Source: Roseobacter weihaiensis
GTDB taxonomy: Bacteria > Pseudomonadota > Alphaproteobacteria > Rhodobacterales > Rhodobacteraceae
Length of the DNA: 64,000 bases
Assembly (NCBI RefSeq): GCF_020622345.1
Contig: NZ_JACNMO010000022.1
Coordinates: forward strand, 30,448-94,447
Direction: 5' to 3'
Below the pieces are notes generated by a model that saw nothing but the letters and a program-made list of their open reading frames with translations, ran no database searches and was not told the DNA's origin. Every line of letters begins with the position of its first letter. The stretch's first letter is position 1. Shown piece after piece: positions 1-8,200 of the stretch. The position numbers were made by a program, and so were the translations under genes.

Positions 1-1383
1 CTCTATACGCAGGCGACCGGGTTCCTGTGCGACCATTTCGTCAAGGCCATGGCCGAAGGGGCACCGGACGGGCGTGTCCGGGCATTTTACCCGCAGGTGC
101 TGTTCAAAACCTCTAGCTACGCGCAGGTCGACACGCGGCTGAGCTTTGGACATGTCTCTGCCCCCGGCAGCTTTCGGGCAACGATCACGCGACCTGACCT
201 CTTTCGCAGCTACCTGACCCAGCAGATTGGCCTGCTGATCGAAAATCACGGCCAACCTGTCAGCATCGGCCCGTCCAAGACCGCAATGCCGGTTCATTTC
301 GCGGTGGCCAATGACGCCAGCATGACCGTTCCGCAGGAAGGCGCTGCCGATTTCACCCTGCGTGACTTTTTTGACGTGCCCGACCTCGGCACCACGAATG
401 ATGACATCGTGAATGGCACCTATGTCTCGCCCGACGGTGTCGGGCCGCTGGCGCCCTTCACGGCCCAGCGGGTGGATTATTCGCTGGCGCGGCTGTCGCA
501 TTACACTGCGACCGATGCGGCGCATTTCCAGAACCACGTGCTTTTTACCAACTATCAGTTTTACGTGTCGGAATTCGAAACCTACGCGCGGACACAACTG
601 GATGATCCGGCCTCGGGCTACACGGCCTTTGTCTCGACGGGCAATGCCATCATCACCACGGGGGACCAGCCGCTGCCCTCGGCGGGCAAGACGCCCCAGA
701 TGCCGACCTACCATCTCAAACGCGCAGATGGCTCCGGCATCACGCTGGTGAACATCGGCGTGGGGCCATCCAACGCAAAAACCGCAACCGACCATATCGC
801 GGTGCTGCGCCCGCATGCCTGGCTCATGGTCGGGCACTGTGCCGGGTTGCGCAACTCTCAGGCGCTGGGTGATTTTGTGCTGGCCCATGCCTACCTGCGC
901 GAAGATCACGTGCTGGATGACGACCTGCCGCCCTGGGTGCCGATCCCTGCGCTGGCGGAGATACAGATCGCGCTGGAGCAAGCGGTTGCACAGGTGACCA
1001 ACCTTGAGGGCTACGAGCTCAAGCGCGTGATGCGGACCGGTACCGTGGCGACCTATGATGACCGCAACTGGGAACTGCGCGATCAATCCGGTCCCGTGCA
1101 ACGCCTCAGCCAGTCCCGCGCGGTGGCCCTCGACATGGAGAGCGCCACAATCGCTGCCAATGGTTACCGATTCCGGGTCCCTTATGGCACGCTGCTATGT
1201 GTCTCCGACAAACCGCTGCATGGCGAATTGAAACTTCCGGGCATGGCCTCGGACTTTTACAAGACACAGGTTTCGCGGCATCTGATGATCGGAATTCGCG
1301 CGATGGAACGTTTGCGCTCCATGCCGTTGGAGCGTATCCACAGCCGGAAATTGCGATCTTTCGAAGAAACGGCCTTTCTCTGA
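1..1383 (+). CDS. amn: AMP nucleosidase, 5' end cut by window edge
   Basis: Hydrolyses AMP to adenine and ribose 5-phosphate in the cytoplasm, part of purine salvage and adenylate balance. The reading frame is open from base 1, and the residues before the first ATG (base 49) still look like the family's N-terminal helix, so the true start lies outside the window; 460 residues are visible against about 485-490 for the full family. The N-terminal AMP-nucleosidase domain carries ITRPDLFRSYL (about residues 60-75 of the visible part), and the C-terminal nucleoside-phosphorylase fold ends with DMESATIAANGYRFRVPYGT and LCVSDKP, the usual substrate-binding segment. It is followed by 136 bp and the HU gene on the same strand. 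The family call is secure; the start is unknown. Confidence 0.88.
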   Translation, partial: LYTQATGFLCDHFVKAMAEGAPDGRVRAFYPQVLFKTSSYAQVDTRLSFGHVSAPGSFRATITRPDLFRSYLTQQIGLLIENHGQPVSIGPSKTAMPVHFAVANDASMTVPQEGAADFTLRDFFDVPDLGTTNDDIVNGTYVSPDGVGPLAPFTAQRVDYSLARLSHYTATDAAHFQNHVLFTNYQFYVSEFETYARTQLDDPASGYTAFVSTGNAIITTGDQPLPSAGKTPQMPTYHLKRADGSGITLVNIGVGPSNAKTATDHIAVLRPHAWLMVGHCAGLRNSQALGDFVLAHAYLREDHVLDDDLPPWVPIPALAEIQIALEQAVAQVTNLEGYELKRVMRTGTVATYDDRNWELRDQSGPVQRLSQSRAVALDMESATIAANGYRFRVPYGTLLCVSDKPLHGELKLPGMASDFYKTQVSRHLMIGIRAMERLRSMPLERIHSRKLRSFEETAFL

Positions 1384-1519
1384 GGGGCGGAATACCCGAA
1401 AAATCGCAAAAATCAGCATGTTTTTAGTTAATTTTCTCTACTAATCGTTGTGTTCCCTCACAACATACGGGTAGATTCGCGGTATGAGGCCCTAGGACCG
1501 GGCAGCGAAGGAGAATAAA

Positions 1520-1807
1520 ATGGCCAAACCAATGACAAAAACCCAGCTTGTTGCCGCACTGGCAGAGGAAATGGGAACAGACAAGAAATCCGCCGGCGGC
1601 GCTCTGGACGCCGTGTGCAGCCTTATCACACGGGAAGTGTCCGGTGGCGGTGCCGTCACACTGCCTGGCGTTGGCAAAATCTACTGCCGTGAGCGTCCCG
1701 AGCGTATGGTACGGAACCCCGCGACCGGCGAGCAATTCAAGAAAGACGCTGACAAGGTGGTCAAGATGACCATCGCAAAGGCGCTCAAAGACAGCGTGAA
1801 CGGCTAA
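1520..1807 (+). CDS. HU-family DNA-binding protein
   Basis: Small basic nucleoid protein of 95 residues, the usual HU/IHF length. It begins with a helix-rich half (MTKTQLVAALAEEMG) and has the beta-arm segment with GVGKIYCRERPERMVRNPATGE in place of the canonical GFG...R.GRNP; the arm-tip proline and asparagine (RNP) are kept. A strong ribosome site (GAAGGAG) lies 7 bp before the ATG. The gene stands alone, with its own upstream gap and a Rho-independent terminator 25 bp after the stop. It probably binds DNA non-specifically as a dimer. The divergent N-terminus makes a choice between HU-alpha, HU-beta or an accessory HU paralogue unsafe. Confidence 0.9.
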   Translation: MAKPMTKTQLVAALAEEMGTDKKSAGGALDAVCSLITREVSGGGAVTLPGVGKIYCRERPERMVRNPATGEQFKKDADKVVKMTIAKALKDSVNG

Positions 1808-1831
1808 TCACCGCATGCGTTAGACTTCAAG

Positions 1832-1856
1832 AGGCCGCCTCCGGGCGGCCTTTTTT
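1832..1856 (+). terminator. Rho-independent terminator of the HU gene
   Basis: A perfect 7-bp GC stem (GGCCGCC / GGCGGCC, 1833-1839 and 1844-1850, plus an A-T closing pair) with a 4-nt loop is followed directly by six T. It lies 25 bp after the HU stop and faces the ClpP-like gene, so it also separates two convergent units. Confidence 0.85.
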
Positions 1857-1904
1857 CATTCCCCGTCGCGGCCGACCTGATCTCGCACCGGTCAGAACAT
1901 GACC

Positions 1905-2498
1905 TCAGTCCAACTGGTCAATCGACGAAATCACCTGCCCCACCAGACCATACTCCAGCGCCTGTTGCGTGGTCAGCCAGAAATCGCGTGTGGTATCTGC
2001 GGCGATTCTCTCCGGCGTCTGCCCGGTCGCTTCGGCAAAGAGCTTGTCGAACCGCGCCCGCATGATCCGCAGCTGTTCGGCCTGGATCATCATATCCGTC
2101 ACCTGCCCGCCGATCCCGCCGGAGGGTTGGTGCAGCAAGAACCGCGTATTTGGCAGGCAATACCGGTTCTCCTTCGCCGCGCCGATAAAGATCAGCGCAC
2201 CGGCACTGGCCACCCAGCCTGAGCCGATGGTGCGCACCTTTGGGCGGATGAACTTGATGACATCATGCACCATGTCCCCCGATTCCACATGTCCGCCGGG
2301 CGAGGAGATATAGACGTTGATCGGGTCATCGCTTTCCTCGGCCAGCGCCAGCAAATGGGTGACCGTGCGCTGCGCCAGCTTGTCGTTGATCTCGCCGGCG
2401 ACAATCACATTGCGACTTTTGAAGAACAGCGCCTCAATCCGCCCCTCACCGGATTTTGCGGGTGTCTTGCTGGTATCGTCGAGCATCGTTTCAGACAT
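1905..2498 (-). CDS. ClpP-like serine protease subunit (ATP-dependent Clp protease family)
   Basis: 197 residues with the ClpP/crotonase fold. The triad is visible: Ser98 in WVASAGA, His123 in FLLHQPSGG and Asp172 in TTRDF. The oxyanion-hole stretch SSPGGHVESGD is also present. It differs from canonical ClpP in the nucleophile loop (GSGWVASAGALIFIGA rather than G.AASMGA.LL) and in the C-terminus, so it is more likely the second, ClpP2-type paralogue seen in alphaproteobacteria than the housekeeping ClpP. No ClpX or ClpA gene is next to it. A GAGA ribosome site precedes the ATG. It would act as a tetradecameric cytoplasmic peptidase chamber with an AAA+ partner encoded elsewhere. Confidence 0.82.
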   Translation of the reverse strand: MSETMLDDTSKTPAKSGEGRIEALFFKSRNVIVAGEINDKLAQRTVTHLLALAEESDDPINVYISSPGGHVESGDMVHDVIKFIRPKVRTIGSGWVASAGALIFIGAAKENRYCLPNTRFLLHQPSGGIGGQVTDMMIQAEQLRIMRARFDKLFAEATGQTPERIAADTTRDFWLTTQQALEYGLVGQVISSIDQLD

Positions 2499-2649
2499 GG
2501 CATCTCTCCAAAGAATTAAACCTCTGCGGGAAATCTAACCGGCTGTGCGGGATTGTCCATCGGGGCAGGCGTCTTTCATCGGCATCTTGCCATCCTTCCC
2601 GAAGTGCGAAATGGTCCCGCCGGCAGGCAGACCCCTCGGAAAGGCCCTG

Positions 2650-3519
2650 ATGGACATTCGTGCAATTCTGGCAGGTCTCGCATTTGCGATGATGTGGTCC
2701 TCGGCCTTTACCTCTGCACGGATCATCGTCACGGACGCCTCGCCCTTGGCGGCCCTCACGCTGCGGTATCTGATATCGGGTCTTTTGGGTATCGTGATCG
2801 CCCGCGCCATGGGTCAGACATGGCGCCTGACACCGGCCCAGTGGCGGGCCACCATCATTTTCGGCGTTTTGCAGAACGCGGTCTATCTGGGTCTGAACTT
2901 TGTGGCGATGCAGACCGTTCAGGCCTCTGTCGCGGCGATCATCGCCTCCACCATGCCGCTGCTGGTCGCGATGGCGGGCTGGGTGTTTCTGGGTGAGCGG
3001 TTGCGCCCCTTGGGCGTCGCAGGCTTGGTGGCTGGCCTGATCGGTGTGGGGCTTATCATGGGGGCCCGGATCACCGACGGGGTTGATCCCTTTGGGCTGG
3101 TGCTGTGCTGCATCGGTGTGATCGCGCTGACAGTCGCGACCCTGTCGGTGCGCGGCGCCACCTCGGGGGGGAACTTCCTGATGATCGTCGGGCTGCAAAT
3201 GCTGGTGGGCTGTGCCGCCCTCGGCATTGCCACAGCGCTGTTCGAGACACCCAGCGTGACCCCAAGCTGGCGCCTGCTCGCCGCCTTTGCCTATACCACC
3301 GTCGTACCGGGCCTGATGGCCACTTTCGTATGGTTCTGGCTGGTCAACCGCATTGGGGCCACGCGGGCTGCGACCTTTCACTTTCTCAATCCGTTCTTTG
3401 GCGTGGCGGTGGCCGCCGTTCTGTTGGCCGAACCTTTGGGCGCACAGGATCTTGTCGGCGTGGGCATCATCACCTTGGGTATTCTGGCGGTCCAGCTTTC
3501 CCGCCAGCGTCAGAGATAA
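2650..3519 (+). CDS. EamA/DMT-superfamily inner-membrane permease
   Basis: 289 residues, about ten hydrophobic segments, arranged as two EamA repeats (about residues 5-135 and 150-285), the standard drug/metabolite transporter plan. Landmarks are LRYLISGLLG in repeat 1 and the pairs FVAMQTVQASVAAIIASTMP and LLAEPLGAQDLVGVGIITLG at the repeat ends. The frame is open upstream to 2545, but the segment before 2650 lacks membrane character, and family members start as MDIRAIL does, so the ATG at 2650 was chosen. The substrate cannot be read from sequence; exporters of amino acids or metabolites are typical. It is monocistronic, 47 bp before the GlxA-type regulator, which might control it. Confidence 0.8.
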   Translation: MDIRAILAGLAFAMMWSSAFTSARIIVTDASPLAALTLRYLISGLLGIVIARAMGQTWRLTPAQWRATIIFGVLQNAVYLGLNFVAMQTVQASVAAIIASTMPLLVAMAGWVFLGERLRPLGVAGLVAGLIGVGLIMGARITDGVDPFGLVLCCIGVIALTVATLSVRGATSGGNFLMIVGLQMLVGCAALGIATALFETPSVTPSWRLLAAFAYTTVVPGLMATFVWFWLVNRIGATRAATFHFLNPFFGVAVAAVLLAEPLGAQDLVGVGIITLGILAVQLSRQRQR

Positions 3520-3566
3520 AACCCTTTCTCCCTGCGGAAAAGTGCCTTTAGGCTTTGCCGTGATTT

Positions 3567-4565
3567 GTGAAAGAGAGCCCCTTGCCCGCGACGGATACCC
3601 CCAGATCCTATGCTTTCGTCCTGATCCCCGGCTATTCTCAACTGGGGTTTTCCTGCGCACTCGAAGCGCTGAGCCTCGCCAATCGCCACCCGTCGGGTCA
3701 GACCTACTACAAGTGGCGGCTGTTGAGTGAAACCGGCGCCCCCGTGGCGGCCTACAACGGGGTGCGGATTACCGTGAACGGCGCGCTGACAGAGCTTGAC
3801 CGGGAGGAGACGATTGTCATATGCGCGGGTGAAGACGTCGGCAGCGCGGTCTCCAAAAAGCTGCTGAACTGGCTCCGTCACGAAGTGCGGCGCGGAATGG
3901 ATTATGGCGCGCTCTCCTCCGACACCTATGTGCTGGCGCTGGCCGGTCTGCTGGCGGGCAAACGGGTCACCACGCATTGGGAGTATCGCGCCGCGCTGAC
4001 CGAAATCCTGCCCGACGTCATCATCGAAGATACCCTGTTTTCCATCGACGGGCGCGTTTTCACCACGGCGGGCGGGGCCGCATCGATGGATATGATGCTG
4101 GAGCGTATCCGGGCCGATCATGGCACCGATCTTGCGACATGGGTTGCGGATCAAATGGTCTATACCGACCCGCGACTACCCGACCATGCCCAGCGCACGA
4201 CACTGAAAAACCGCCCGCAGGTGCGCCACGGCAAGCTGGCATTGGCGGTTCAGATGATGGAAAACAACGTCGAAGACCCGCTGAGCCCCGATGAAATCTC
4301 TCGGGCCATCGCCCTGTCGACACGCCAGCTGGAGCGGCTGTTTTCAAAGTACATGGGCCTGTCCCCCAAACGGTACTATCTCAGGCTGCGTCTGGAAAAG
4401 GCGCGTGACCTTTTGCGCCAGACCGACCTGTCCGTGACAGAGGTCTGTGTGGCTTGCGGCTTCAGATCGCTGTCGCATTTTTCAAAGACCTACCGCATGG
4501 CCTATGGTATCAGCCCGGGTCTCGAAGGAGACACAACAAAACTTGTCTGGCGCGGGAGCGTCTAA
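3567..4565 (+). CDS. GlxA-family transcriptional regulator (DJ-1/PfpI + AraC HTH)
   Basis: 332 residues. The N-terminal DJ-1/PfpI-like amidase domain (about 15-190) lacks an evident catalytic cysteine at the nucleophile elbow (ALSSDTYVLALAG), as in regulatory GlxA proteins. The C-terminal AraC double helix-turn-helix (about 225-325) has LSTRQLERLFSKYMGLSPKRY and VTEVCVACGFRSLSHFSKTYR. GTG at 3567 is the first start; an in-frame TTG at 3582 has a better purine-rich ribosome site and is an alternative. Roseobacter GlxA proteins often control choline, betaine or arginine-related genes, but no such genes lie here. The stop overlaps the convergent methyltransferase by 4 bp. Confidence 0.85.
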   Translation: MKESPLPATDTPRSYAFVLIPGYSQLGFSCALEALSLANRHPSGQTYYKWRLLSETGAPVAAYNGVRITVNGALTELDREETIVICAGEDVGSAVSKKLLNWLRHEVRRGMDYGALSSDTYVLALAGLLAGKRVTTHWEYRAALTEILPDVIIEDTLFSIDGRVFTTAGGAASMDMMLERIRADHGTDLATWVADQMVYTDPRLPDHAQRTTLKNRPQVRHGKLALAVQMMENNVEDPLSPDEISRAIALSTRQLERLFSKYMGLSPKRYYLRLRLEKARDLLRQTDLSVTEVCVACGFRSLSHFSKTYRMAYGISPGLEGDTTKLVWRGSV

Positions 4566-5191
4566 GGGCGGCGAAAGCTGGCGATAAGACCCCTGTCCCT
4601 GGCATGGGCGCTGTTCACCCCCGGCCCGTAGATCGGGATCTCTTCGATCTCAAATTGGTTGATACGCTCCCCAAAGGAGGCAAATTTTTCAGCAAAGCCG
4701 CGTGTGTCGTAGAGGTCTTGCTTGATGGTCAGCACAAAAAGCGCGCCGGGAGCCGCCACGCGCAGCAGCTCGTCCAGCGCCTCCGGGCCGACATGGCCGT
4801 GCGTGAAAGTACCTGCGCTGACAACGCCAGCATAAGTGCCGCTGTCAAAAGGAAGTCTGGCCGTCAGATCGCCTTGGATGAGCGCCCGGTAGACACCTTT
4901 GGCGCGGGCAACCTCCAGCATCTCCTCCGAGATGTCGAAGGCGTCACAGACCACATCGGCCCGGCGCTGAAGGGCCTGTGCCACCAGACCCGTACCTGCA
5001 CCGGCATCGAGCACAGGCCCCGATCCGCCCCGCGCCTCAAACACGCGGGCGACATGATCTGGAAAGACATATTCCAACGCAGCCGCAAAGCTGTCGTCAT
5101 AGGTCCTGGCCCAGTCCGCATAAAGCGCTTTGCTGTCCGCCGGTGTCCTGAGCGCATAAGCGGCCTTCACATCCAGAGGCTTGTCGGTCAT
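4562..5191 (-). CDS. Class I SAM-dependent methyltransferase
   Basis: 209 residues. The SAM-binding motif I is VLDAGAGTGLVAQAL (about residues 60-74), with acidic motif II in DAFDISEEML and a post-I segment GDLTARLPF; this is the methyltransf_25/11 type used for small molecules or lipids. The ATG at 5191 is preceded by AGGAGG at 11 bp and was preferred over an upstream GTG (5203) that overlaps the ribosome site. No substrate-specific motif is recognised. It is the downstream gene of a minus-strand pair with the glutathione peroxidase 26 bp upstream, and it runs convergently into the GlxA gene. Confidence 0.8.
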   Translation of the reverse strand: MTDKPLDVKAAYALRTPADSKALYADWARTYDDSFAAALEYVFPDHVARVFEARGGSGPVLDAGAGTGLVAQALQRRADVVCDAFDISEEMLEVARAKGVYRALIQGDLTARLPFDSGTYAGVVSAGTFTHGHVGPEALDELLRVAAPGALFVLTIKQDLYDTRGFAEKFASFGERINQFEIEEIPIYGPGVNSAHARDRGLIASFRRP

Positions 5192-5217
5192 TGGCAGCAG
5201 CACCTCCTACCGCCAGC

Positions 5218-5754
5218 CTAGCCCGGAACAGCACTGTCGAGCAATTGCTCGACAGCCTTAGTGATTTCATCCGACATCGGCTTGGTGCTGGAGCCCCAGG
5301 TCTGCACGATCTCTCCCTCGGGCCCGATCAGGACCTTGTTGAAGTTCCACCGCGGCACAAAGCCGGTCTCGGCTTTCACATCCTGATAAAAGGGATGCGC
5401 GCTCGACCCTCTGACATGGGTGATGTCGGTCATCGGCATATCGATCCCATAGTTGATTTCGCAGAATTCCTTGACCTCTTCGGCGCTGGCCAGTTCCTGA
5501 TTGAAATCATCCGACGGGATCGCCAGAACGACCAACCCCGCATCGCGATAGGTATCGTAAAGCGCCTGCAGACCCGCATATTGGCCGGTGAAGCCGCATT
5601 GAGATGCGGTATTGACCACCAGCACCGGCTGACCCGACCACGCCGACATCTCCAGCGCGCCACCATCGATTGACGGAAAACTGTAGTCACGCATACCGGC
5701 CCAGGCGACCCCCGTCATCGCGACACTTGCCAGGATCGCTGTCAGTGCTTTCAT
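5218..5754 (-). CDS. Exported glutathione peroxidase (thioredoxin-fold)
   Basis: 178 residues. An N-terminal signal peptide (MKALTAILASVAMTGVAWAG) points to the periplasm, unusual for bacterial glutathione peroxidases, which are mostly cytoplasmic. The active-site cysteine is in NTASQCGFTGQY (about residue 53), followed by the conserved FGxxE-like region replaced by IPSDDFNQELAS and the WNFNKVLIG strand that supplies the catalytic Trp and Asn. A GGAGGA ribosome site at the right distance fixes the start at 5754. It reduces hydroperoxides, probably with thioredoxin- or glutathione-like donors. The nearby msrA/msrB pair supports an oxidative-damage theme, though these are on the other strand. 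Confidence 0.85.
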   Translation of the reverse strand: MKALTAILASVAMTGVAWAGMRDYSFPSIDGGALEMSAWSGQPVLVVNTASQCGFTGQYAGLQALYDTYRDAGLVVLAIPSDDFNQELASAEEVKEFCEINYGIDMPMTDITHVRGSSAHPFYQDVKAETGFVPRWNFNKVLIGPEGEIVQTWGSSTKPMSDEITKAVEQLLDSAVPG

Positions 5755-5832
5755 TGCATCCTCCGCTGTTGCTTGGAGAGTGATGTAGCTCTGCTTTCGG
5801 GCCTGCCAAATCAGCTGGGCGGGCATGGGGCG

Positions 5833-7065
5833 TCAAAGCCGCAGTTTGGCCGATCCGTATAGCATCATGGCCATCATCATCGCAGCCCCCAACAGATAGG
5901 GGACGCGCAACGCAAGCTCGCGCCCGAGATCGGCCTCTACCGCCGATACGATCAACCCGCCCGCCAGCGCGCCGAGAGGCATCATGCCCCACCCAAAAAA
6001 CCGGTAGAGCGAATTGACGCGCCCCAAAAGCGCATCCGGGATACGTCGCTGCCGGTAAGAGACCGTCACGATGTTCCACAGCAGGGCCGCGATCATCTCC
6101 AGAAACAAGGCGACAGCCGCAACCACCGGATTGGCGGTCAGCCCGATCACGACGAGCGGCACCGGAAAGAGCAGCAAGGCCAGTTGCACGCTTTTTTGCG
6201 CCCCGATCCGCGCCACGACCTTTGGCCCCAAAAGCCCGCCGACAACACCCCCGGCAGCCCCTGCGGTCATCAAAACCCCATGGCCGATCGCGCTGAGGTT
6301 GAGGATCTCCTGCGAGAACAGGATCAGGACCGTGATCGCCATGGTGGAGATCGCATTGATCAGCCCCAGCATGATGGCGAGCCGCAGAATGGTCGGATGC
6401 GCCCTCATCCACGTCCAGCCCTCCATGATTTCCGGAATGATACGCGTTGTCTTGCGGGCGGGCCTGCGCGGGATGGCCATGCACCAGACCAGCCAGGCCG
6501 CAATCGCAAAGGTGACCGCATCCACAGCGAAAGGCGCCGGCACCGCCAGAGCGATCAGAACACCGGCCAGAGGCGGGCCCACAAAGGAGCCCATGATCTG
6601 CTCGACGCTCCACATCTGGCCATTGGCCGCCTCAAGGTCGGCTTTGGCGACGACAGAGGGCAAGACGGTTTGTGCGGCGTTGTCCCGGACCACTTCCGCG
6701 GTGCCCAGCATCATCGCAAGGCCGGAAAGCGCCAGGATGTAAATCAGCGGGTCCTCTTGCAGCGGCAGATCCGGCGCGGAAAAGATCAGGGCGATCACGC
6801 CAATGGTGAGCAAAAAGCGAAAGGTATCCGCCTGCACCATTAAAAGCCGTCGATCCTGCCGGTCCGTCAGAACGCCCGCCGGAATCGAAAAAAGCAGCCA
6901 GGGCAGACGTGTCGCAAAAGCCACCAGCGCGATCAACGCAGGATCACGGGTGATGAGCGTTGCCAGCCAGGGAAACGCCAGCGCGGAGATCCCATCCCCA
7001 AGGTTGGAAATCGCGGTGGCAGAAAACAGCAATCGGAAGGGGCGGTTCGTTGCAAGCAGTCGCAT
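5833..7065 (-). CDS. MFS permease (MFS_3/EntS-like)
   Basis: 410 residues with about twelve hydrophobic segments. The N-terminal half has the MFS motif after TM2 (AGVLTDRQDRRLLM, D-R-x-x-R-R type), and the C-terminal half the related LLGPKVVARIGAQKS. Overall character matches the enterobactin-exporter-like MFS_3 group. It is an inner-membrane secondary transporter, probably an exporter; the substrate is unknown. It is transcribed divergently from msrB across a 144-bp gap and leads into the glutathione peroxidase gene 78 bp downstream. Confidence 0.8.
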   Translation of the reverse strand: MRLLATNRPFRLLFSATAISNLGDGISALAFPWLATLITRDPALIALVAFATRLPWLLFSIPAGVLTDRQDRRLLMVQADTFRFLLTIGVIALIFSAPDLPLQEDPLIYILALSGLAMMLGTAEVVRDNAAQTVLPSVVAKADLEAANGQMWSVEQIMGSFVGPPLAGVLIALAVPAPFAVDAVTFAIAAWLVWCMAIPRRPARKTTRIIPEIMEGWTWMRAHPTILRLAIMLGLINAISTMAITVLILFSQEILNLSAIGHGVLMTAGAAGGVVGGLLGPKVVARIGAQKSVQLALLLFPVPLVVIGLTANPVVAAVALFLEMIAALLWNIVTVSYRQRRIPDALLGRVNSLYRFFGWGMMPLGALAGGLIVSAVEADLGRELALRVPYLLGAAMMMAMMLYGSAKLRL

Positions 7066-7209
7066 GACCCGACTGTGCGGTCGGGTTTACGCGGAAGTCA
7101 ATCGACGAAAGCCTGATCGGGGCGGCAAAAGCGGCGTCGTTTTCACTTCGCCCTTTTCTTTACGCAGATGTCCCCCATCTTAAGAGCCAAGACAGAAAGG
7201 GAGTGTCAG

Positions 7210-7659
7210 ATGCCCACCTATACCAAATCGCAAGACGCCATAGACCGGCTGTCCCCCGAAGAATTTCGCGTCACCCAGCAGGACGCCACAGAGCGGCCGG
7301 GCACAGGCGCGCTTTTGCATAACAAGGAACCCGGTATCTACGTCGATATCGTGTCGGGTGAGCCGCTTTTTGCCTCGGCTGACAAATATGAAAGCGGCTG
7401 CGGCTGGCCCAGCTTTACCAAACCGATTGAGCCTGCCCATGTAACCGAATTGCGCGATGTCAGCCTCGGCATGGTGCGCACAGAGGTCCGTTCAACCCAT
7501 GGCGACAGTCATTTGGGCCACGTCTTTCCCGACGGACCAAGCGACCGGGGTGGCCTGCGGTACTGTATCAACTCCGCGTCCTTGCGGTTTGTGCACCGCG
7601 ACGACATGGAAGCGGAAGGCTACGGCGACTATATCAATCAAGTGGAGGATGTAACATGA
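7210..7659 (+). CDS. msrB: Peptide-methionine (R)-S-oxide reductase MsrB, zinc-free type
   Basis: 149 residues. It reduces the R epimer of methionine sulfoxide in oxidised proteins. The signature segments are [22 protein letters not shown] and [11 protein letters not shown], with the catalytic cysteine in the last. The two CxxC pairs that bind structural zinc in many MsrBs are absent ([13 protein letters not shown] and [10 protein letters not shown]), so this is the zinc-free form. The frame is open from 7168, but MPTYTK at 7210, preceded by AAAGGGAG, is the better start. It is translationally coupled to msrA: its TGA overlaps the msrA ATG. Confidence 0.92.
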   Translation: MPTYTKSQDAIDRLSPEEFRVTQQDATERPGTGALLHNKEPGIYVDIVSGEPLFASADKYESGCGWPSFTKPIEPAHVTELRDVSLGMVRTEVRSTHGDSHLGHVFPDGPSDRGGLRYCINSASLRFVHRDDMEAEGYGDYINQVEDVT

Positions 7660-8177
7660 GCCATGAACGTGCAGTGCTGGCAGGCGGATGCTTCTGGGGC
7701 ATGCAGGACCTCATTCGCAAGCGCGAAGGCGTGATTTCCACGCGCGTCGGGTATACCGGCGGCGATGTCCCGAATGCGACCTACCGCAACCACGGCACCC
7801 ATGCGGAAGGGATCGAGGTGATCTTTGACCCTTCGGTTTTCAGCTACCGGGACCTGCTGGAGCTGTTTTTCCAGATTCACGACCCCACGACGTTGAACCG
7901 GCAGGGCAATGACCGCGGGCTCAGCTATCGCTCTGCGATTTACTTTGAAGACGAGGCACAGAAACAGACAGCCCTTGAGACGATTGCCGATGTTGAGGCC
8001 TCCGGTCTCTGGCCTGGCAAGGTGGTCACCGAAGTGGCGCCGGTGGGCGATTTCTGGGAAGCTGAACCCGAACATCAGGACTATCTGGAGCGGTTTCCAA
8101 ACGGGTATACCTGCCATTTCCCACGCCCCAACTGGGTTTTGCCAAAGCGCGATGCCGCGTCACAGGCCGCTGAATAG
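7656..8177 (+). CDS. msrA: Peptide-methionine (S)-S-oxide reductase MsrA
   Basis: 173 residues. It reduces the S epimer of methionine sulfoxide. The catalytic motif GCFWG is at residues 11-15, followed by GYTGG and the substrate pocket region [11 protein letters not shown] and [16 protein letters not shown]. The start overlaps the msrB stop by 4 bp (ATGA), so the two epimer-specific reductases are made together. The resolving cysteine is probably in GYTCHFPRP near the C-terminus. It runs convergently into the hydantoinase-family gene, separated by 23 bp. Confidence 0.93.
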   Translation: MSHERAVLAGGCFWGMQDLIRKREGVISTRVGYTGGDVPNATYRNHGTHAEGIEVIFDPSVFSYRDLLELFFQIHDPTTLNRQGNDRGLSYRSAIYFEDEAQKQTALETIADVEASGLWPGKVVTEVAPVGDFWEAEPEHQDYLERFPNGYTCHFPRPNWVLPKRDAASQAAE

Positions 8178-8200
8178 CCGCCGGGGGGTCGCCGCTCGCC

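Noticed and set aside
2491..3660. 389-codon minus-strand frame opposite the EamA gene
   Set aside because: His/Gln/Arg-rich antisense shadow of a real membrane-protein gene; no motif.
5687..6613. 308-codon minus-strand frame inside the MFS gene
   Set aside because: Same strand but out of frame with a clear 12-helix permease; Gly/Arg/Cys-rich shadow composition.
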